64,000 nucleotides of DNA from Callorhinus ursinus (Eukaryota; Chordata; Mammalia; Carnivora; Otariidae). Shown here piece after piece: positions 47,935-60,164 of the stretch (positions are counted from its first letter, which is position 1; every line of letters begins with the position of its first letter). Under the pieces are notes generated by a model that was not told the origin of the DNA, ran no database searches, and saw nothing but the letters and a program-made list of their open reading frames with translations. The position numbers were made by a program, and so were the translations under genes. The stretch lies in NCBI RefSeq assembly GCF_003265705.1, contig NW_020313057.1, positions 8,413,820-8,477,819 of the forward strand, in the 5' to 3' direction.

Positions 47935-48327
47935 AGTTCCCATAGAGTTAACATACAGTGTTGTATCAGTTTCAGGTGTACAATATAGTGACTCAACACT
48001 TCCCCACAACACCCAGCGCTCATCACAAGTTCACTCCTTAAACCCCATCACCTATCTCCCTCATCCCCCCCACCCATCTCCCTTCTGAAGAAACCAACAG
48101 TTTATTCACTATAGTTAAAGAGTCTGTTTCTTGGTTTCTCTCTGTCTTTTTTCCCCCCCTTTGCTCATTTGTTTTGTTTCTTAAATTGACACATGAGTGA
48201 AATCATATGGTATTTGTCTTTCTTTAATTCATTTCACTTAGCGTTATACTCTCTAGCTCCATCCATGTCATTGCAAATGACAAGATTTCATTCTTTTTTA
48301 TGACTGAATAATATTCTTGTGTGTGCA

Positions 48328-48366
<39 letters not shown>

Positions 48367-49160
48367 CAGTGGATACTTGGGCTGCTTCCATATTTTGGCT
48401 ATTGTAGATAATGCTTCTATAAACACAGGGGTGCGTGTATCCCTTGGAATTAGTGTTTTTGTATTCTTCTGTAAATACCCAGTAGTGTGGTTGCTGGATC
48501 GTAGGGTAGCTCTATTTGCAACTTTTTGAGGAACCTCCTTACTGTTTTCCACAGTGGCTGCACCAGTTTACATTCCCACCAACAGTACCTGAGTGTTCTT
48601 TTTTCTCCACATCCTTGCTAACACTAGCTTTTTCTTGTGTTTTTTATTTTAGCCATTCTGACAGGTGTGGCTATAGTGATGAGGTGAAATCTCATTGTAG
48701 TTTCGATTTGTATTTCCCTGATGATGAGTGATGTTGAGCATCCTTTCATGTGTCTGTTGGCCACTGGGATATCTTCTTTGGAGAAATGTCTATTCATGTC
48801 TTCTACCCATTTTTTAAATAGATTATTTGGTTTTTGTGTGTTGAGTTGTATCTGTTCTTTATATATTTTGGATACTAAACCTTTAGCAGATATGTCATTT
48901 ACAAATATCTTCTCCCATTTCGTAGGCTGCCTTTTAGTTTTGTTGACTGTTTCCTTTGCTGTGCAGACACTTTTTATTTTGATGTAGTCCCAATAGTTTA
49001 TTTTTGCTTTTATTTCCCTTGCCTTGGGAAACATATCTAGAAAAATGTTGCTATGGCTGATGTCAGACATTACTGCCTGTGCTCTCTTCTAGGATTTTTA
49101 TGGTTTCAGGTCTCACATTTAGGTCTTTAATCCATTTTGGGGAATTTATGTATTTTTTGA
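47935..49160 (-). mobile_element. 5'-truncated L1 (ORF2 C-terminal part and 3' UTR), antisense
   Basis: Reverse L1 3' UTR comes first ('gtgttgtatcagtttcaggtgtacaat', 'ctccatccatgtcattgcaaatgac'), then the reverse of the ORF2 end. The minus-strand frame 48624-49070 (148 codons) carries the recognisable L1 ORF2 C-terminal motif: the [13 protein letters not shown] word followed by a [15 protein letters not shown] word. The frame is broken on both sides, so no working protein is made. The left end has no T-tract, which suggests an older copy than the one at 28.9 kb. A GT array is inside. Confidence 0.92.
48318..48364. repeat. (GT)n microsatellite inside L1
   Basis: GT array with two interruptions (gcatgtgcg) on its left side. 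On the L1 strand it is (CA)n, located just before the 'caagaatattattcagtc' word, the same L1 position as the array at 29.36 kb. Confidence 0.97.
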
Positions 49161-49846
49161 TGTTAATACTTGCAGGCATTAATCAAATGTTTTCAACTCT
49201 GCTTATTCCGAGACATACATAATATTATTTCTTTGTGGCAAATGTCCTTAAGTGTTAATGAAATTATGAACTAAACAACAGCAGTAGGATTCTCATCAGA
49301 GATATTTTTCCCTTGAATAATACATACTTTGTTGATCTTCTTTCTAAAGCTGAAGAAACAGAACTACATGGACTTATATAAAGCAAAGCTGAGCTTCTTG
49401 GTTTTATCCAGTGACAGTATGCAGTGTCTTCTAGAATCATATCTCATTATATTTGGATAAAGTGTTATTTGATTGTTAGGAATAGGTCTAACCTAAGGCA
49501 TTTCTCATTTGTAGGGGCAAGGCAGGTGCATTCTCTTAGAATTATGCCATCTAAAAAGCCATGTCTTATTTCAATATTAATTTAATAACTAGCTATCCAC
49601 AGTAATTACCTCTTTAGTTCTGCTAAAGTACCTTTCCTTGTCTAGACTTGGGCCAGTGATTACATTAAATGTGCTACAAAGACAATCTACTCAGTGTATG
49701 ACTAAAGACAAGAAAAAGGAAGAAGCCAACGCTTTTCTAGATAGATTTATCATGAAAAAGATCGGCTCAGCAGGCTGACATTGGAAACATGCTGTACTCT
49801 GTGGTGGGAAAGTTACAATAATAGGTAATGCCATACATTTATTTAG
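49161..49846. other. Unique non-coding stretch
   Basis: Nothing recognised. Confidence 0.4.
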
Positions 49847-50077
49847 AACTGCATATTTATTGGGGCGCTTGGGTGACTCGGTTGGTTAAACATCTGCCTT
49901 CAGCTCAGGTCATGATCTCAGGGTCCTGGGATCAAGCCCTGCATCAGGCTTTCTGCTCAGTGGGGAGCCTGCTTCTCCCTCTCCTTCTGCCTCTCCCCTC
50001 TGCCTGTTCTCTCTCTCCCTCCCTCTCTCAAATAAATATATAAAATCTTAAAAAAAAAAAAACAACTGCATACTTAT
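49847..50077 (+). mobile_element. CAN-SINE with TSD
   Basis: Head ggggcgcttgggtgactcgg, 'cttcagctcaggtcatgatctcagggtcctgggatcaagcc', CT-rich 3' part, 'caaataaatatataaaatctt' and an A tail. The 14-bp duplication aactgcatatttat (49847-49860) recurs at 50064-50077 with one mismatch. Confidence 0.94.
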
Positions 50078-51824
50078 CAAAAGAGCCTTCACACACAAGA
50101 TTTCATTCCATTAATTCGTCAAAAGGGCAAATGGAATCCAAATAACCCTCTGGCTATGTGCGTCTAACAGCTTTTATATTCTGCATATGAACGAAGTAGC
50201 TTTTATGAGCCTTGTCTGCCTAAAGAGGGAAGTCAACCGGCAGGTGAAAAACACAAGATCCACCTTGTGCCAATTTCTCCATGAAGACATCATTTCTCTC
50301 AGTTATCATGTAAAATACCACGACGAGGCCATTCAACCCACTTACTCCTTTGGGGTAAAGAAATAAATTATTGGTAAATAAAGGTATAATTTATCTTGAC
50401 TCCAAGGTGTTTGAATTAAAAAAATCTATGGAACTATTCTTTTTGGAATATAATAAACTATTCCTCAACTCCACCAATTAATTTAACGTTTATTTTTTAA
50501 AAATATTTATTAGCTTGTATTTATGGAGTAGACACAATACTTCACAAAATCAAAGCCAAGCTTCAAGGAGCCAAGCTGCCATGGTTCTCCAAATAAATCT
50601 CTTTCTTTCTCACCAAAACATCTAATCATATATTTTAAAAAGATGAAACCAGTTAGATTTATTTCACCTGCTAAATTCTAGGAATTTGGGTGAGGTTTCT
50701 GGATGACAGTATCTTTTTCCGAAAGTATTCACTTGCACTCTTTCTTGAGTGAACAACACCACAGAAAGAAATGCCATAAAGAATGTTCAAGCCAGTTATT
50801 TATGCTAGGCAAGGGCCCTGTTTGGCTTACTGAGTATTTGCAGAGAGCAGTTCTTCACTGGTGACGTAAAGATGGGATGGCAAAATTGGCCCCCAGATGT
50901 TGGGCTCAGGCTTCAGATCAAATATAGTGGGAAGTCAAATCCCTGTACTGAACACAGTGAGAAAGTCACAGCTATGTGGCATGGTTGAGCTATTCTTTAA
51001 AAATAAAACAAAACAAAAACTGAACATCAAGTACCATGGCACCTGGACAATCTTCAGGTGCACAGTGCCCCTCCCCTGGGTGTGAACCTCTGGCTTCATT
51101 CCTTCCTCAGGCATGTCTTTATCTCTAGCTCATCTTTCATCAGTGCCTGTCAGTGGAATCCCATAATTCCAGATTGGGAAAACAATTCTTATGGAGTTAG
51201 AGAAATGAAAAAAAGTTCCTGGTAATGGAAATCCCCTCCACTTTAGACCAATATTGTCTTCATTTTTGGAAAATACCACTTTGTTGCTGTTTCCATTTTA
51301 ATCTGCTTCAGTGTTTCCTGTTTTAATTCAGAAACCAAGTGTGTGACACACCAGGGAGGCCTTGGGCCAACTCCACATCAATAAAACCAGAAAATAGCAG
51401 TCAACCAACTAATCGAAGTGGCCAGATTTTATGCAAAAAATTGAAAAGTGGATACAAATTAAACAACATAATCAAACTCAGTTTCAGATATGCTGGAATG
51501 AAGGTCAACAAGAGACAGTTGACTCCTTTCCGTACTTGTCAGCCACATTTACAAGTAATTTAAAGGAGATACATGAGTGTACCGTAGGAAAATACTTCGT
51601 TCATTACATTTTGTTCATAAAAGAAGGAGAAAGAATTGCCTTCTTGACTCACACACCTGATTTTTCCTTCACTGTTTCTTTCCCCTTGACTTTGCGATTA
51701 GAGGAAACACTGATCAATGTTGAATTCGTGAACCTGACAATTCATTCTATCCCTGAGATTCTATATCTCTATAATTATGATAATAGTAGAATTAGGGAAT
51801 TTTAGAGACAGAAGGAAACTGCAT
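50078..51824. other. Unique non-coding stretch
   Basis: It includes a 124-codon plus-strand frame (51431-51805) that overlaps a second frame (51339-51563). Neither shows a domain or repeated motif that I recognise, and the sequence is AT-rich. Confidence 0.4.
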
Positions 51825-52020
51825 TCGATGTTCAGTTATTCAGCACCTATTCTGAGTGAGGCACTAATGCAACCCTATTCTCCAACACATGAAGCCAGCA
51901 TAGATTTAATGATTGCTTTGAGGTCACTCAAACAATCGGTATCAGAACCAGGCCTCCAGGCATCCTAGACTCGAGTCCAAGGCAGTTCTTTTCCCTCTGG
52001 ACCATGCTGATCTCTCTCCC
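51825..52020 (-). repeat. MIR SINE, antisense
   Basis: 'ttattcagcacctattctgagtgaggcac', then 'tttgaggtcactcaaac', 'atcagaaccaggcctccaggc', and 'ttccctctggaccatgctgatc' follow the reversed MIR order, including the final tRNA-like part. Confidence 0.6.
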
Positions 52021-55000
52021 ATGGTCAACTAGGTCTCCCATATTATACTGATAAGGTCAATGTGCTGATAAGACCAAAAATTGTCTTCACTCAACATACC
52101 ATTTGACATTTATTTTGGGTAAGTTCATAAATAAATGAGCAAATTGCTTAATAGCTAGCCTGGATTAGAGACTGAACTAAATTTTTAGAAGGAAGTTATG
52201 AACCACAAATAATAAAAATTCTGTTAAAATTGAAACCCGGAAACATGACCCACTGAACTGTTAATCAAAAAATTATCAGATCAAGAGCTAAGATCCGTGT
52301 CTGTAGCCCAGGAAGAAAAAAAGCTGAGAGAACTGTTATGTTTGTGGTCTCCAAAAAGCAACTGACAACGAGGCCTTCAAATGATGAGAATTTTCAAAGG
52401 CTCTGTAAGGGAAATAGAATGCCCCCATACGTACCCTGCCTCCCGATGAAGAATCATAATATCACCAGCAAAGCATCAAACGTATTTCCTCACAATGGAT
52501 GTGTTAATAATTGTATTAAATATTCCAGGAGAGATACTGAATTTTGTCATTCAATATCTTGAACATTTCACATATTTCTCACGTGTAAATTACTTTCCCA
52601 AATAATATATATTTCCCTTATGATTTTTTAAAATTCATCTCATTTTTTCATTTTCAGAAATTAAAGAGAAGTGAATCAGTGGCAGAGATTCTGCAATTTA
52701 TAGCAACTCACACAGCAGGCTGCAGGTATAAACTGCCCCTCTCTAATATCCTGGAGTGCCAGGCAAGAAAAATATAATCAACATCTACTTTTCTACAATG
52801 GCTTAAATAATTTATCAATTATCAGTTACCTAAGAACTAGTTTTTAATCCTAACTTTGTCTCCTAACATGCCGATTTCTCCTCTATCAGTTATATCTATC
52901 CGGAAATGCAGACTCATTTTGATACGGGCCTTCTTGGGAAAGGTAAATGAGTTATTAAAATCACCATAAAGATTTTAAAATCTAAGAAGAAACTCTTTCT
53001 TTTTAAATCTCCACAAAAGATATTCCATCCATAGCTACTGAAGAATTTATTGAAACATCTGGATACTCAGAACAAACTTACTGAACATAACACAGATCAC
53101 AGCAATTTGGAAAAACACAGAGTTGTGGCCAGATTTCACCAATATAGATTTATTGTGGGGTTCCATATCTATGTCCAAAGGTAGGGCAAGTTTCCTTAGA
53201 GAGGTTTGAGCCATAGAAGTGGGGAGAGAGAAGGTGATAGTAATTAAATTATTTATGTGACTGCTTTCAGTCTTTGTCCTTAACTGGTCTTCAAACCTTC
53301 AAGCTGGTGATTGGAACATCTGCTCTGAACTCCAGGACACTAGTCTCCCAGTTACATAGCATAACCTTTCCATTAAGCACCATAAAAATGCGATTTTACC
53401 TACAACTTTAGGAAAGTTAATTAATTCATTTTAATAAAAATGCCTTGGTAAACCCAGATGAAAGTCTTATATTGAGGCAATCAACCACTTTTCTCTAGGT
53501 AATTGCCACCTGGGCTGAGAAATTGACAGCATGCCAACCTAAAATGCTTTTAAAGACTTCAATCAACATTCCCTCCAAAAATGAAGAAATAAAAAGCCAG
53601 AGGGCAGGATCTTAGATCCCACACTCCATTCTTAACATTGAACAGCGATGCATATTTATATTATAGGGACTTGTCCTCCAAATTTGACCTGGGGCTGGCC
53701 TCTGAATTTGTACAGGGAAGGGAAAGGACGGGCTGTATAGTCCAGGAAAACTAGAAACAAACTGTCTTATTAAATGACCTGTATTTGCAACCAAGCTTAA
53801 AATAATACAGATCCGCCAGCTTTCTGCCCTGAGGTCCGCAGCTTACTTTCAGACATCATAAAACAACACTGTACTGTTTGCCTCATTTCTTTTATTTCTT
53901 TGACTTCTCATGAACTTCCAGACAAACTGATAAAAGGACTTAGTCCCTCTCTTAATTTGCTATAAAATCTTGCTTTAAAGCAAATGCATACTTCCCAGAA
54001 AACAAAAAGGAAGGGTTTTCTTTTTAGAAGCAGTATTTGCATGGGTTCTACTAACTCACAGAAGCATTTTTCGTGACTTAAAAAAAAAAACAAAAAACAA
54101 CAAAACAGAACATGCATTTATTGAGGAATGTTTGAGTCATTAGGCTTTTAAAATACAAAAGAGGCGGAGAGAGGTGAAGATGCTTGAAGTGAGATTTAAG
54201 TGTTCTGTATTTTCACTGTAAGGAATTTTATTCTCTGTTATGTTGCTGCATCTCTCAGAAGCTGCGTACATCCGTAGTCCACCTGAATTGAATGAGTCAG
54301 TTAATCACCATACTTATAGCTTGGCCAGTCTGGTCATTCCACATACATATATCTTTAATCTGATTATTTTTGTGGAAGCTATTACATTTATCTAGGTAAT
54401 ATCCCTCATTACAAGGAGAGTGAGACCAAAACTACGTAACACTGAAGGCTTTATATCATCCTGTCCTGGGTGCATGGCGAGGGACACCTTAGGTAGTGAC
54501 AAGTACATTTAATTGACATCATTCTTGTACTCAAGAACTAAATCTCCTTGGATGTGGTCCAAAGGAGATGAACCTTAAGACAAGTTCCACTTTATAAAAA
54601 GTATAATAAAAATATATTAGAAAAAGAAACTAGGGCTAAAAATGTTATATAATAAAATGCTATATAATAAAATCTTTTTACTGAATCGTTTAATTGCAAA
54701 TCATCTTAATTACCTTGTAATAATTAAGTATTTAAAAGAACTAAATATTTCAAATTGTGATTATGCTATCTGGCTTATATGCAGGAAATTACCGTTGAGT
54801 TAAAAATATCACCCCAAAACTATGTTTATAACAAAATTTATGAAGACTCCTTTGGTTTATAAAAAAAAAAGTGCTCTCCTCATAAAAAGCCTGCATAGGA
54901 GGATTTTTCCCATTTTACAACCCTTGTGTTTAAGTAAACTTCTCAGTCTCATACAGCTAATAATAAAGTCTTTCCCAAGTTGTATCTGTGTCTCTATACT

Positions 55001-55129
55001 TTTGAGATCTTTTCCCATAATTACTTTAAAGTTTAGAAATACTTTTAATGATCCTATATATTTCTCAATTCCATCTTTAGACACCCAAAAACTTTAGGGG
55101 TAGACACTGATCCGACACACACCCCACTC
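52021..55129. other. Unique AT-rich non-coding stretch
   Basis: About 3.1 kb with no repeat family or gene that I can support. Short frames at 52338-52562, 53612-54117 and 54822-55097 overlap A- or T-rich tracts. Confidence 0.4.
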
Positions 55130-55290
55130 TGCAGCTCCCCAATTCTCTTACTTGGGGAAATTACCCAGTCTACCTGTATTTCAGATTCCTCCTCTACAAA
55201 TCAAAGATAATAATAAAACACACTTCCTATGGTAAATGTGAAAATTAAAATGGGGGATAACATATTTGTAGTGAACGTAACACATAGAAA
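55130..55290 (+). repeat. MIR SINE
   Basis: Sense MIR order: 'acttggggaaattacccagtctacc', 'tttcagattcctcctctacaaatcaaagataataataaaacacacttcc', 'gtgaaaattaaaatgggggataac', 'gtagtgaacgtaacacatag'. Confidence 0.6.
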
Positions 55291-55294
55291 AGTT

Positions 55295-55375
55295 GAATCA
55301 CTCTGTTGTACACTTGAAAGTAATCGAACATTGTGCGTCAACTATATGCAAGTAAAAACTTTTTAAAAGAACATA
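55295..55375 (+). repeat. L1 3' tail fragment
   Basis: 'actctgttgtacacttgaaagtaatcgaacattgtgcgtcaactatatgcaagtaaaaac' matches the ending of L1 3' UTRs seen at 29.8 kb in this window. Only the last 80 bp is present. Confidence 0.7.
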
Positions 55376-55737
55376 GTAAGTCAATAAGGATTTTTCTCCA
55401 CTAGCAATGGAGAAAAGAGCAAACCACAGTGAATAATCACCCTTAAATCCTTCCAGCTTCCTCCAATTTGTTCCTGGGCTAAGCAGGCCCCTGACAAAAT
55501 CTGCTATGCTTGCAGCACCTGCCGAGAGATGTAACCCTATGTTGACCTGGGGCAAGGGGTGGCCATTAATTGATCCAGAAGTGACAACTTTATTTAGGAA
55601 CAGCTGATCCTCAAGGTTGGTTGGTATCCACTGGGGTTGTTTTGCATAATCATAATGATATAATCTTCAGACCAATTTGACTTTGCAATTTTAATAAGGA
55701 AACGGGGAATGAATTCGACAGTCAATGGAAGAGTAGA

Positions 55738-55850
55738 CAGCTGGAGATAAAAGCATCGGTTTCAAGTTGAGAGACCTGAGATCAAATCTGGTTCTGCCTC
55801 ACGGGGTCCTTTGGGAAGTCGCTTCAGCCTCCTCTTGCATTCCCGTGGCC
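55738..55850 (+). repeat. MIR SINE, 5' tRNA-like half
   Basis: 'taaaagcatcggtttcaagttgagagacctgagatcaaatctggttctgcctca' then 'tttgggaagtcgcttcagcctcctc' matches the MIR head and the start of its core. Confidence 0.7.
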
Positions 55851-56481
55851 CCACCCTAATTCAAGCCACTCGATGCCCACCTAACTGGTTTCCTTGCCAA
55901 CAAAGGCATCATCCCCACTATCACCAGAATGGAGTTACCAACTAAAATGATGGAAGCCCAATTAAATTTGAATTTCAGATAAACAAAAAATAATGTTTTA
56001 GAATAGGTATGTTTTATGTCAAAGTATTATTCCTTATTATCTGAAATTCAGAAATAACTAGTCCTCCTGTTCTTTTGTGGGTTTTTTTTGTTTTTCTCTT
56101 CTTCTGTTTTTTTCTGAGTCTGGCAATGGTACATCAGAGTTACCTACCAAAAACATAGATCTGGCTAGATAATCCCATCTTTAAATCATCAAATGGAATC
56201 CTGTAAGTGAAGTGTTTGGTTACAATCCTAAGCCATTCAAATATGTTTTCACAAATCTCTTCACGGTACAGCTACTTTCTATCTCCTCAACATCATCTTC
56301 CACCACTTCTCATCTTCCTATTTTCCTATTGATTTGACTTTGTGCTTTTTCTCAAGTTTTCAATTCTTCCAGAAATTCCAACTCATATTGGGCATATCTT
56401 TTTTTCTCTCTCACTTCCACACACACTCCTACACATCCGTGCACCTGGCTGAATTAAGTGCTTCTTTATTCTTCTACATTT
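55851..56481. other. Unique non-coding stretch
   Basis: T- and C-rich with no repeat named. Confidence 0.4.
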
Positions 56482-56517
56482 ATAGATAGATGATAGATGA
56501 TAGATGATGATGATGAT

Positions 56518-56563
<46 letters not shown>

Positions 56564-56565
56564 GA
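56482..56565. repeat. (GATA)n / (GAT)n compound microsatellite
   Basis: A gatagatgata mixture passes to (GAT)4-5 and then about 10-11 clean GATA units up to 56562. It is the second GATA array in the window. Confidence 0.97.
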
Positions 56566-57769
56566 GGGAAATAGAACTTCTCCAGAAAAGATTTTAGCAA
56601 TTCAACAACGGTCACCCAGTATTAGTGCACAAGAGTCCTTCTGCATTTAGCAATCTCTTTATGTTATTCTTTTATCCATGCAACAATCATTTATTCAGTG
56701 TCTAGTAATACATATATAAAATGTATAGGGGGACAGAGTGTGCATGCTAAGGAGAGATGAAACCATTTCCATTTTCAATAGGCCAACAGTCAAAGTAGCC
56801 AGAGCCTCTACCTTCTCTACTCAATTTCCTTTTCTTCTGGTACTTGAGGTCCTTTGCCTCCAAAGTACATTACTACATTACTCTACATCACTCCTAGAAA
56901 TGCCACAGGGAAACACTATAGAAGATTGTCACTAAACTGAATTTTATTATAGTAACTACTGCTCAGCATTAGAAAGTTTTCAAATAGGAGCACCATAAAG
57001 AAAGTTCTTATTGAATTGGAACTCATACTCAGTGGGAAAGGCTGGTAGAGAAGCATCAGCAAAGAATTCAGCTTTTAATTCACACAAGGGACTGAGCCCA
57101 AGATAACAGATGGACACAGACCTGTGCAGAAAAGTGCGGAAGCAGCAAGAGGTACTGGTGGGCTCTTGCTTCAGACTCTAGAAAGACTCCTTCATGTCCA
57201 AGGCAGATAGAGTGAGTGTTAAGGTCACATGATCCCATTCTTGAGCACAATATGTGCGCTGAGTGAATGGATCACCCCCGAACTTAAGTGTTAACAATAC
57301 TAGTTTTCAGAAGAAATAGAACAGTCTGTGCTTAAAGGGACCCCTCCTTTTGAATCCCGCTCTAAAGTACACCTTCCTGGAGCTGTCAGGAAATTTCATT
57401 TTTCCTAGACACAGTGCAGATTGACTAGGAGAGCTTCCTCTTCCATGGAGATTTGTATGGTGGCCTGGACACTTTGGATAAATCAAGAGAAACTGGTAAG
57501 GGCCCCCTCCCTCAGCCTATTTACGATATAATTATAAATTCACTGAGGTCATTCATCCCACATTATTGCATCTTTGCTCTTCATCTTTCAATGCCGCTGC
57601 CTGTTTCCATTGTCTTGCGGCAGACATTCCTGTCACTAGGGCCAATTACAGCATCTACTTAGCTTTTCCTTCTGACCGAATGGACGCCTTGTTCTCCTAC
57701 TGATGACAGTCTTAGAAGGCTACAGCCAAACTGGCCGTTAGCTTCTGACCTCTCTGTAGTCGATCTTAT
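56566..57769. other. Unique non-coding stretch
   Basis: Nothing recognised. The 65- and 69-codon frames are without domain. Confidence 0.4.
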
Positions 57770-57960
57770 TATGGTAATTGCAAGGCTGGAAGGAGCAGAC
57801 ACCAGGCCAATTACACCTGTCCCTGTCCCAATTCAGCCTGGGCTTAAATTACTTCATGGGGTAGCATGATGTGGTTCAGCTGAACAACTTTTTCTCTATT
57901 CTTGTGAAATTTGGAGACAGACATTCCTAATTATGCTTGTCATTAGGCCATAATGACCCA
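57770..57960. promoter_or_regulatory. TAAT-rich candidate enhancer block (unproven)
   Basis: Within 190 bp there are several homeodomain-type TAAT/ATTA cores: ggtaattgc at about 57774, caattaca at 57808-57815, taattatg at 57928-57935, cattag at 57941-57946 and taatga at 57951-57956. The last three fall within 30 bp. The surrounding sequence is not a repeat that I recognise. TAAT cores are frequent in AT-rich DNA, so this is only a candidate. Confidence 0.25.
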
Positions 57961-58499
57961 GTATTTCTTTAAAAGGCATCATTCTTTATCAAGAAAACCC
58001 ATGCACTATAGTAATAGATAACTTTACTGAGGATTTCAAAGCAAACAAATCTTTAAAATGGGACTCCTCAGTTTATAACAAAGCATAAACTGAAAACAAC
58101 GCATCTAAAGTTTCCTTTGCAGCCATTTCAATATTAATGCTATACATTGATGTATGTGTTTAATATTAATAAGTCTTTATAAATATTATATTTGTATATA
58201 CTTAAATCTGTAAAACTATAAATTAATTCCATAAATGGAGAACTGTGTGGCATATATATACAATTATGTTAAAGAATATATATGTGCACATTATGGCTAA
58301 ATGAATTAGTTTTTTTTTTAACTGCTGCATAGAAAACATCAGGGGGAAGATTTTAAATTCATTTGAAAATTAAATGTTCTTGTTGAGCATCCTAGAATAC
58401 CAATGTATAATAATATGCCCCTATTAATCTAAGTCGAAATTAGCTACACACATTCTTTTTTTATTTTAGTTAATTCTTAAAAGGATGCCCTATTTACTT
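57961..58499. other. Unique AT-rich non-coding stretch
   Basis: Very AT-rich with TATATA words at about 58252-58285. Nothing recognised. Confidence 0.4.
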
Positions 58500-58528
58500 T
58501 CAAGTCCTACACTTCCAGAAGTTCCTAC

Positions 58529-58909
58529 CTACTCCTACGAATTGTCCTTGAAAAACAATTTGATAAGCAAAAATATCAGAGCTCCCAATTGCTTCGGGAA
58601 TTCGTAAGTCTTTATACAGGTCTCTGAGGGTGCTTCTAGTGTGAAGCAAGTCCCTTCCAGGAATAGGAGTTCTTGAGATTCTAAATCGAAAAGCTTTTGC
58701 ATCGTCAGTCCTAGTGCCATTGTTGGTTCTTCTGCCACTCTTTTCTGTATTCAAAGTAGCTACTTTGGTGATTCTGGTGAGAACAGGACTGGGCTCTATA
58801 AACACCCTGCCTCCTTGAATGGAAGAGCTCCTTTCCCGTGCAGTCTCTCCTCCATCATCCCCACGAGATGCTAAAAGGCAGGGTCCTTCTCTGGACTCCA
58901 GGACCTTCA
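58529..58909 (-). CDS. Candidate coding exon (unidentified protein)
   Basis: A 148-codon frame stays open on the minus strand over 58500-58946. It is not in a repeat that I know. If it is an exon, a likely extent is 58909 down to 58529. The intron side at 58910-58914 reads ...ttatctcag just before the exon, and a gtagga donor-like word preceded by ag follows at 58528-58523. This would give a 381-base exon starting and ending in the same phase. Several CpGs remain, four of them in Arg codons (cgt, cgg, cga, cga), where random mammalian DNA would lose most. The peptide is hydrophilic with many Arg, Thr, Ser and Asp residues, no membrane segment and no cysteine-rich domain. I do not recognise it. 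It could be a disordered piece of a larger protein, an old pseudogene or chance. Confidence 0.35.
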
Positions 58910-58946
58910 CTGAGATAACATAAGTTCTCCTCCAACAAAGAATCAA

Positions 58947-59269
58947 AGCATAGGCCTAAGACTGTCCCCAGAAAATGTCTTCACTCCCATCCATGTGGCT
59001 CCCCCATGATTGAGATCTATCATTGCTTTTCCATCGAATGGAAGTCTGACTTCCCTACCAAACCTGAGTGGACAATGGGAGCTCCAGGGCTCTGTTCCAG
59101 GAACCCCATTCCTGCTAACGAAACTGCTTCCTCTCTCTCTCTCTCTCAGCCTGTTTGCCACACTGAGAGTGATAATCACTACCAAAAAGAGGGCCATCGT
59201 GAGATTTAGTGAGGCAAGGCTTTACAGTTCTTGACTCAGTGTTCCCCCTGCAGTAGGGATTTTATCCAT
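58947..59269. other. Unique stretch with short (CT)n
   Basis: A (CT)8-9 run lies at about 59133-59149. Overlapping frames on both strands (58943-59234) have no domain. If the candidate exon is real, this would be the intron upstream of it on the minus strand. Confidence 0.4.
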
Positions 59270-59410
59270 ATTAGTGTTCTACAGGGTGTGCAGTCAAACA
59301 GACCTGAGCTCAAGTCTTGGCTCCCGTATTTACAAACTGTAGAGAACCTGAGCCAAGCACTTAACTTCTTTAAGTATGAGTGTAAGATGAGATGATGTAT
59401 GCAAAGTTGT
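59270..59410 (+). repeat. MIR SINE
   Basis: 'gcagtcaaacagacctgagctcaagtcttggctcccgtatttacaaactg' then 'gagccaagcacttaacttctttaagtatgag' follows the MIR head and core in sense orientation. Confidence 0.7.
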
Positions 59411-60164
59411 CAGCACTCTCTTGACCTGCCCCCCAAATATCTCACTGGTCCTTGTGCTTTTCTTTCCTCTTTCTTCTCTCTCATTCTTTCTTTGGATGAC
59501 CGAGCCCTACACCTGCCCAGTGAATAAGGACCACACATAGTCATATAATTGCATTTCCTTTGCACTAGAGGAATGTTCGATTCTTCCTACTTCTCCTGAC
59601 TGGTCTTACTTCCATGCTGCCTCAGCCATCTCCTCTTCTTCTGAGGAGAAGACCTCCATTTTTGGGATTCCTGTATCAGGGAGTAGCAGGCAGTCTTCTC
59701 CTCCATCTGAGAATATTTCCACTCACGAAGTCTTCATCGATGGATAGATATCTTCGGTCACTGGGGTTGATATACTTGTGGTGGCTTTCACACTTCATGA
59801 AGTCCCTGATGAACCCCAGAAGACACTGTCACAATGAACAGAGGTTCCTGCCCCTGTGTCTACCCTCAGACTCTTCAGAAGCAAACTGAGCCCCAGTCAG
59901 GAACGAGTCCCTTCAGAAAGCCTATTTGGCCTCTCCCTCCTCCCCCAATTTCTCCAGTCATTCCTTCTCAAAGTCTTAAGTCCTATTGATCATGAAATTA
60001 TGGAGACATTTTTCAACCCCATTCAGACAACAATCTAAGGGTGTCTCTGCTTTGGGGTTTTTATACAAGTTGGCAACAAATAGGGGTAGCAACAGAGTGG
60101 TCTCAAAACCTTCCTAGGTTCTCCTAGGAAGGGTGCCTCAGTCGGTTGCAAGGCTAGTAAAAGC
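59411..60164. other. Unique non-coding stretch
   Basis: CT-rich, with a 91-codon plus frame at 59614-59889 and no domain recognised. Confidence 0.4.

Noticed and set aside
48624..49070. 148-codon minus-strand frame with an ORF2-like ending
   Set aside because: It is the broken C-terminal part of a truncated L1, annotated as a mobile element rather than a gene.
51431..51805. 124-codon plus-strand frame
   Set aside because: AT-rich, no domain, and no conserved-looking splice context. The overlapping frame in another phase is equally long over part of it.
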